Shown here: positions 57,930-64,000 of the stretch, in pieces
How the letters are laid out: every line of letters begins with the position of its first letter
How positions within the stretch are numbered: position 1 is the first letter of the stretch
From: Adiantum capillus-veneris
Lineage: Eukaryota; Streptophyta; Polypodiopsida; Polypodiales; Pteridaceae
Assembly: GCA_014529385.2 (NCBI GenBank)
Contig: CM043970.1
Coordinates: 47,269,779-47,333,778 of the forward strand
Length of the DNA: 64,000 nucleotides
Reading direction: 5' to 3'
Position numbers and translations under genes: made by a program
Notes under the pieces: generated by a model
The model's database searches: none
What the model was told of the DNA's origin: nothing
The model's input: only the letters and a program-made list of their open reading frames with translations

Positions 57930-58920
57930 GCCTCGTGTGACCATAGCCTATCTAAGCCCACTCACTCATGATGCCCAAATAGGAATTAAATGAGAAGCCA
58001 TAGCCTTGTCATTATTCCACTATGCTTTGAACCTCACAACTATGCATGGAGAATCTCAACCCATTGTTACTATTTGTAACTAAGAAGATTTTAGCATCGC
58101 GTGACCATAAACAAAATTATCGTGCTCCGACCTTAACGACTACGCTCCCCTTGTGCCCTAATCGCGTGACGAAGGTGCACAGAGACGTGAAACACAAAAA
58201 CAAAGGAGAGCTAGCCGGGGGGTCAGAGAGAGAGAGAGAGAGAGAGAGAGAATGTGTGTCTTTGCAATATCCAATGGCACCGAAGTGGATGCGGATGCTG
58301 TATATAATAGAGACACAAAGCTTTGGAGGTCGCTGAGAACATGATCACGAGAGGTGGCTGAGAGCAAGATCGCAAAAAGGCAAAGGCAAGGGTGATGGTG
58401 ATGCAGCAGTAATAGACTCAAAGATTTGGAAATCATTGAGAGCAAGGTCAAGAGAGGTGGATGAGAGAAAGATCACAAAAAAGGCAAGGTTGATCTGTTT
58501 CTCCTATTTGAAGATGGTGATGCTGACCCCGACGGCGATTGGTGTCTGACGCCAAATGGTAACTCCAAAAGGACACGTGGGTTGGACTCACACAAGGACA
58601 ACTAGTGTAAATGAAATTAACAAACTCAGATTCTCATGCAGTATGATCGACCAAACACCATGAAACTAGAAATGGTGCTCATTAAAGAGGCGCATGGTCC
58701 AAAGTTTAGAGGTAGGTAACCCCGCCTTCGAGCATCATTTTGCCCCCGACTCACATTTTAACTCTACCCCCACCCCAACTGAGCCTTCATGCAGTGTCTA
58801 AACAGTAAAAAGACAAGTACTCCCGCCCACTTGCCGCGTCCTCTTCTACCTCACTTTGTCGACGCAGATCTATCTCTACACAATGCTCGAGTATCCTATC
58901 ATTGTTTTCTACAATTCAAA
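57930..58920. other. No gene recognised
   Basis: Unassigned sequence between module clusters. Two related stretches (about 58300-58400 and 58410-58480) share GAGAGGTGG(C/A)TGAGAG(C/A)AAGATC, a local duplication. Confidence 0.35.
58225..58250. repeat. (GA)n microsatellite
   Basis: Short GA repeat of about 26 bp in otherwise gene-free sequence between the two clusters of inverted-repeat modules. Confidence 0.95.
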
Positions 58921-58924
58921 TTTG

Positions 58925-59283
58925 CAAGGTCAATACCAAGTGAATAGGGCGGTAGAACTGTGTTTTGGGCTCTGATTTGCTTGGTACTGACCATATTCCT
59001 TGTAGTTGTGTTTTTCGCTTGGAATCCCTTATGTAAAAGGCACATTTGCTCACAGAATGTAGTTGGTTTTTTGTAGTGTTTTTTGTAGACCTTTTATTCT
59101 TTTTTGCAGTTCAAATTAGCAAGGTCGGTACCAAGCCAAAAGGGGCGTCATTGCTATATTTGGTGCTCTGATTCGCTTGATATTGACCATATTATTTGCA
59201 GCTCTATTTGACGCGGGACCCCCTTATGTGAAAGTAACATTCACTCACATAATGTGGTTGTTTTTTTGTTATGTTGTTTGTAG
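58925..59283. repeat. Tandem duplication (about 193 bp) with one inverted-repeat module per copy
   Basis: Copy 1 (about 58925-59097) and copy 2 (about 59119-59283) share GCAAGGTC, ACCAAG, a TGATT(T/C)GCTTG right arm, CTTATGT, CTCACA(G/T)AATGT and end in TTTTTTGTAG/TTGTTTGTAG, an acceptor-like end. The second ends exactly where the H3-like reading begins, so the duplicated block is probably the end of an intron. Confidence 0.7.
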
Positions 59284-59285
59284 AG

Positions 59286-59630
59286 ATGGCTCATGGGAAG
59301 GCCACAGCTAGAAGAGCAATAGGTGAGTCGTTGCATGCTCAAGCAAGAAGACACTAACACAAGGCACATAGATGCATCCTACAAGATCTGCATAGGATCA
59401 AACGGCACATGCAACCGGCCATTCCAAGGCTTCCCTTTCAACGAGTGGTGCAATAGATATGTGAGAAGTGGAGAGTGAGCATGCGATAGGCCAGCAGTGC
59501 ACTTCTCTGCCTGTAGGAGATTGCAAAGGATTACCTTGTTGAATTCTTCAGTGATGGCTACATCTTAGCGTCCCATGTGCATCGTGCCACGATAATGCCC
59601 AGGGATTTTGACACTCTCCATAGGCTTCAT
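59286..59630 (+). pseudogene. Histone H3-like domain
   Basis: Reading from ATG 59286, the N-terminus KATARRAIGE echoes the K-Q-T-A-R-K-S-T-G-G tail of H3. The fold reads LPFQRVV (H3: LPFQRLV), ASSALLCL then EIAKDYLVEFFSDG (H3: SSAVMALQEACEAYLV-LFED), then HVHRATIMPRDFDTLHRL (H3: HAKRVTIMPKDIQLARRI). The match spans alpha-N to alpha-3 with no gap. Four stops interrupt it: TAA 59355-59357, and TAG 59454-59456, 59487-59489 and 59514-59516. The last sits at the Gln of ALQE. The tail is about 20 residues shorter than canonical H3, and the surroundings are not a histone gene cluster. Confidence 0.75.
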
Positions 59631-60377
59631 TTTTGCTATGATGGGCTGCTTCAGCCAGTGCCAATCTAGAACAATTGGACAATGGATATTATTAACATCC
59701 CCCCTCCATCCTCGTGTACAACAGACAAATTCTTCAAGGGTTGAGAGCAACAGACGCACACGATCAAGAGGGAGGAGCCTGAACACATCATGGAGGAGCC
59801 TACACATGTAGAGAAAGAGCCCACCAGGGATGAGCTCACACAAGTAGAGACAGAAGCCACCAAGGAGGAACCCACCAATTTAGAGCCTGAGCCAACGAGG
59901 AAGAACCTGCAGAGGTAGAACCAAATCCCACCAGGGAGGAGCCATTTAGAGAGGATCCCACAAAAGCCAGAGTCCACCAAGGAGAAGCCCACAAATTCAG
60001 ACCATGAGCCAGTATGAGCAGAGCGCCCAATGAGGTAGGGCCAGAGTCTTCTCAAGAAAATCAAGAGGGGTGTACCTCTTTGCAAGGGCCAGCGAATGTA
60101 GAGCAACGGCAATCTAGCAAAGAGCAAGAGCGTGTGCAATAATATTGGCATATTGTAGAGCAGATCAACAAAGAAACCAAAGGGAAACTACAAATTCTTT
60201 CCAATTCAACACCTCTTCGAGCACAGATTCATCTGCCCGAAAGATCAGAGGTGGACTCCATTTTCAACCTCGATCGACAAGATTTTCTCTACATGTATGC
60301 TTTCTCCAATGTTAATGCAACGGATGCAGTCGTCTATGCTGCTATGTGGTAAGGATTACGTTCATTAGGTGACGTTG

Positions 60378-60732
60378 TTGGGATCAATACCAAGCAAATA
60401 GGGGACCCTTGGATATTTACAAGGTCGTCATTCGCTCAGTATTGACCTGTGTTTTTTGGCACTTAGGGTCAGAACCAAGCGAATAGGGACCTAGTAGACC
60501 GTTTCAAGAATCATATTTGCTATCTTCTGACCCGTGTCAATGCATGATATCTAGTTATATGGTAAGCTTTAATTTCATTATGTCATAGTGTTGGGGTCAG
60601 TACCAAGTGAATAGAGACACTTGGAAATCTTTAAGGCCACTAATTGCTTGGTATTGACTCGGGTTAGACCCAAGTGATTAGGGACTTATATGACCATTTC
60701 AAGATTTGTATTTGCTTTGTTTTGACTTGTCT
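60378..60732. repeat. Inverted-repeat modules, right cluster (4 copies, in an intron)
   Basis: Modules at about 60380-60448, 60465-60533, 60595-60660 and 60660-60730 fall between exon A and exon B of the H3/Ulp1-like gene. The left arms are GGATCAATACCAAGCAAATA, GGTCAGAACCAAGCGAATAG, GGTCAGTACCAAGTGAATAG and GGTTAGACCCAAGTGATTAG. The right arms contain TTCGCTCAGTATTGACC, TTTGCTATCTTCTGACC, TTGCTTGGTATTGACTC and TTTGCTTTGTTTTGAC. Confidence 0.8.
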
Positions 60733-61854
60733 CTATATATCCAGTAACCAATCTAAATGCTAGTACTTTTTCATGTCAGGCATGCTATCTCGCTTCTGTC
60801 TACAAATATGCAGGACACAATCTATGTAATAGATCTGTGTATATTGCCTAAGCTTCTAAACAATGGAATGTCATTTTTTAAGTTGTTGGGCCGGTTTAGC
60901 AGAGTAAACTAGGATCTAGCATGCTTTTCGTTCATTGCATACAATTAAAGGTGAGTTTTGTGTTGATATGCAAAGCTATGTTGGATTTAGGATCTTACTA
61001 TTTCTCATCGTTGATAGTTTTGATGTTTTCTTTTTGTGTAGTGAACATTGGAGTCTGGTGTTATTAGACATTGAAGCAAACGTAGTCTACTATGGAAATT
61101 TTGAGCAAAGCAAGGATTCCACGGGTGTATAAAGGTGTAAGTCTTTTCTTTATGCTTTTACATGTAGTGTCTATTTATAATGCCCTACTGAGCAAGTGCT
61201 TATGTATGTAGTTCCGCGAAAACATTTGTGTGTTGTGTGGAGCACATTTTTCTAGAACATGATCTAGGTGCTTCCACTGAGCATCAACGAGTCAGTGTGC
61301 CCACTTAGACTGATGATTTCAGCTGTGGCTGGAGGACGCGTATGAATGTTATGCTCCTTCTAAGCCAAATTTTGGATGTACCAAACGTAAGTATGCATGT
61401 TGTTTAAGTGCTTGTATCGTTGCAATGTCTTTATGAAAAGAAGTTACTTCTTTACTTACTTTCTTATTATCATGCATCTACAAGACCTTGAATTACATGA
61501 CTACAGCCCCTATGATGTGCGCAATTTTTTTATAATGGCCATTCAGCATATTATAATTTTGGTGCATAGTCGGTCAAGAGAGGAAAGTGCACAAGCTAAG
61601 GAGTTTGAACAGGCCCGCATTGACGAAATCATGCAGAGGTACTAACAGACTCAAAAGGGGGTTCAAAACATGCAAGAAGCAATCAATCAATATTATGGAG
61701 ACTCCGTAGAAGTAGAGGATTGGGTTACACGTCAACGGAAAGAGAGAGAACAGAGTGAAGCTTCACAGGTTCAAGATGCATGGGAAGCCATGGAGGAAGC
61801 CTAGGCGTTCGAACAACACGAAAGGACACCCGAGACCAGCGTCCCCCGAGGAAG

Positions 61855-61985
61855 AAGGAGCAGCAACCGGGGGAGGGGTAGGGGATAGGAGAGCAGTGGT
61901 AGCAATCGGGGCAGGGGGCAAGGGAGCAGTGGTAGCAACACGGGTAGGGGGCAGGGGAGTAATGGTAGCAACACGGGCAAGGACA
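61855..61985 (+). repeat. 33-bp coding minisatellite (Ser-Ser-Gly-Ser-Asn-x-Gly-Arg-Gly-x-Gly)
   Basis: Repeats of GGAGCAGTGGTAGCAA followed by CACGGG and G-rich sequence, 33 bp long and so 11 codons, at the 3' end of the H3/Ulp1-like gene. In frame they read SSGSNRGRGQG-type repeats, a disordered basic tail. Confidence 0.75.
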
Positions 61986-62329
61986 GTAATCATCGCCTCT
62001 TTGTAGAAATTTTGAATGAAAAATTACAATGTATAAAGCCTTGAGACAATAAAAAGTTTTCGATTTTGAGACAATGTTTAAGCGGCACAAAATGTCTTTA
62101 TATTGATCATGTTGGGGTGTACATTTTGGATGGCATGGTAGTAAAACTCATTGCGTGCACAAGGTTTGTGACCTAGCTTCCCGTTGAAGCAATCAACTGA
62201 AGTTTATTTGAGAGGGATTCCTTGCACAATGTTGTTTTTTCCTTGCATCTTGGAATCTTAGAAAAACAAAGTGTTAGTATCTATATCTTTAAGGCATTAA
62301 AGACAAGTGAAATTTATCCATTTGATTAG

Positions 62330-63050
62330 TACCTTTCTATTTTTGAGACTGAATGCATACACTTTTAGCAGCATTGGCAGGTCTTCATATGTAAGATCTA
62401 CCCTAAGTTGTGCAAGAGTTGTACTTGACATTATGTCCATCACAGTAAGGAGGCTCTTGTGAAAGTAGATCTCCATTGCTAAAGGTTTGTTCTCAGAGTT
62501 AGACTCTATATTTTCGATTGAGTGGAATAAGTTGCCCACGAAGAAGATGATATCTAAAATAGTAAAATGACACTATGAAATTTTGAGAGTTTATAATGTA
62601 CTTGCAAATTATGGACTTCCTTTGCAAAATACAAATTTTGCCCTCCGACTGTTTCCTATCCCAATTATCATCTAAAAAGTCCAAACAGCTCTCAGACTTG
62701 CAAATGACATTGTTGTGGTAGTTCTTATTTGCTCATCGAAGAAGAAATCTACAAACACTTCAAGCACAAATAGAGTGATCCTAACACTCTTTGTAGCAAT
62801 CAAATACTTGAGGGAGTTATGTATATCCTGAAACAACCTATTCCTGAAGCTTTCACTAGTTTGGGACGTTGGCAAACCCTTGCAATCAAATGATGGAAGT
62901 GGCAAATGAGTCACACGACCCCAGCTAGATGATATTCGGGGTTCCAAATATGACATATCATAAAAGAATATTCCATTATCTGCAAGCTCATTGTGTGATC
63001 TTCCTCGGTACATTTGCTCACCAATAAATGCATAAAAAGCATCAAAATTC
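62330..63050 (-). pseudogene. Unrecognised multi-exon coding relic
   Basis: From a CATAG acceptor-like site near 63035, the minus strand reads GNFDAFYAFIGEQMYRGRS, ELADNGIFFYDMSYLEPR, SFRNRLFQDIHNSLKYLI and TLFVLEVFVDFFFDEQI. After a one-base frameshift near 62690 it continues LDFLDDNWDRKQSEGKIC. An intron of about 50 bp ending TATTTTAG would join IIFFVGNLFHSIENIES and LRVDLTYEDLPMLLKVYAFS, ending near a GTACTA donor-like site (about 62330). The composition looks like protein rather than noise, but I recognise no domain. It could be a further exon set of a captured host gene or of the transposon family nearby. Confidence 0.3.
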
Positions 63051-63059
63051 CCAACTATG

Positions 63060-64000
63060 CTCGCAACTGGTTGCTAGTCCGTCCTGTTTGATGGATAAAT
63101 ATATGCACCATATTAAACATGATATCAAGCATAAGCCTTTGAAAATAAACATGCACTAAATGAGATATATGCTCAAAATACCCTACATGCCGTGGAAAAC
63201 TAGGAGGAGATGTTTGCAACCTTAAGTATGCATGTGAGAAAGCATGTTGTATGAGGACCTCTTTCACCTACTTGCTTTGTGCATACACTTTAAATGGATA
63301 ATATAAATGGTATGTTTTTATGTTATTTCTTTTTTATTTTGTTTTATTTTCAAATGATAATGTGCAATGTACACCTTTCACCTTATTATCTGAGTGGGGC
63401 CTTTCCTAATATATAAACTATTTGTGATTATGTATCTATAATGGATAATAAAATTTTATATTAAAACACGGCAAAAATTCCATGTGATTGTAAGCACTCA
63501 TCTAAACTTACTCTCTATAAATCTCATCTTCCACTTAGCTTAGAAGGCCTTCATGTTTCCTCACCTTGTTCTTCTAGCAATACTTATCAATGGTGAGTAG
63601 AAATTAAATTAAATAGCCAAAAAAATACATTACAACCCCCATGCACAGAAGTGCCATGAGAGCCCATCAAATCAAATAGAACTATCACCATTTTGAGGGT
63701 TTTACAGAGAACCCGTACCCATTACACAATAACATGAGAACAAAAAGAAGCTAGAGGCCAACCAAAATGTACCATACCACACTAAGTGGTGGGGAGTTGT
63801 GTGTTCCATCACCATTCGAAAGGGACTCCAAGAGAACCGCCCCATGCTCGGAAGGAGTCGGATATGAGCAATAGTGACACCACCATGGACCAACATTTGT
63901 AGGCTTTTAAAAAAGATCCAAGCACCATCAATCGTAGCTGGCCAAAATAAGGCAAAGCCCCCCACCCACTGAGAAGCGCCACCACTAGGAAGAGGCCTCC
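63060..64000. other. No gene recognised
   Basis: A/T-rich to 63600, then unassigned. The longest frames (about 70-87 codons, minus strand) have no recognisable features. Confidence 0.3.

Larger units (their letters stand above)
59286..61998 (+). pseudogene. Decayed multi-exon gene: histone H3-like fold, E-P-T linker, Ulp1/C48-like domain
   Basis: Exon A (59286-60348) follows a TTTGTAG acceptor-like end and starts at ATG 59286. Codons 28-114 align without a gap to the H3 fold (see 59286-59630). The same frame then carries E-P-T repeats (EEPTHVEKEPTRDELTQVE). A frameshift before about 60122 leads to ATDAVVYAAMW. Donor TG|GTAAGG joins exon B (60780-60950) in phase, giving MWHAISLLSTNMQDTIYVID. 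Donor AG|GTGAGT joins exon C (61042-61134), giving SEHWSLVLLDIEANVVYYGN, the H-W-x-L box of Ulp1/C48 peptidases, with the usual Asp after Y-Y changed to Gly. Exon D (61212-61386) reads TFVCCVEHIFLEHDL where the catalytic Cys is expected. Exon E (61485 on) ends in Ser/Gly/Arg repeats. At least ten stops make it dead. Ulp1 domains are often captured by Mutator-like elements. Confidence 0.55.

Overview
The window looks like repeat-dense nuclear DNA of a land plant, most likely a fern or another seed-free lineage. Evidence: GT-AG introns with CTAAC-type branch points; Ty3/gypsy relics of the plant Tat type; a Ty1/copia relic; a Tcn1-like chromovirus integrase (a type reported mainly from fungi and early-diverging land plants); a Penelope-type reverse transcriptase; and very long CT, GT and G runs. 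The lineage is inferred from element types. I found no intact housekeeping gene, no recognisable rRNA or tRNA gene and no CRISPR array.

Layout. 1-2.6 kb: no gene. 2.6-3.45 kb: chromovirus integrase relic (+). 5.87-10.38 kb: decayed Tat-type element (-), split by a 696-bp insertion with inverted ends and a near-perfect 10-bp target duplication. 10.62-16.26 kb: younger Ty3 element (-) with one 487-bp LTR, pol broken by amber codons and one frameshift, and a still-open ~620-aa extra ORF after pol; its 5' half is missing. 17.0-21.07 kb: two ~1.2-kb direct repeats around a decayed ORF. 21.15-22.83 kb: copia relic (-).

24.1-44.7 kb is the most unusual part. It is an array of diverged copies of one unit (~3.75 kb where complete), delimited mostly by (GT)n. 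Each complete unit holds a divergent pair: a small two-exon gene on the minus strand, with a TATA box followed by a conserved GTGAG...CTCAC inverted repeat, and a 171-codon gene on the plus strand with its own TATA box. The 171-codon gene is in two units, each copy cut by a different amber codon. A Penelope-like element (29.74-33.63 kb) sits in the array at a (GT)n tract.

45.4-48.03 kb (+) is a decayed intron-containing gene of a transposase-like family. 48,388-55,995 is a 7.6-kb nonautonomous element with ~55-bp inverted ends and a perfect 9-bp target duplication, as in Mutator-like elements; it holds a 255-bp satellite, a 194-bp CT tract and a CpG-rich tandem repeat. 57.4-60.73 kb carries about ten ~65-bp inverted-repeat modules, most in presumed introns. 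59.29-62.0 kb (+) is a decayed multi-exon gene that appears to join a histone H3-like fold, an acidic E-P-T repeat linker and a Ulp1/C48-like protease domain. 62.3-63.05 kb (-) is an unrecognised multi-exon relic.

Many broken frames are interrupted by TAG (several clearly former CAG) while the frame is otherwise kept. This fits deamination of methylated CHG sites in silenced repeats. All domain calls are by eye; no database search was possible.
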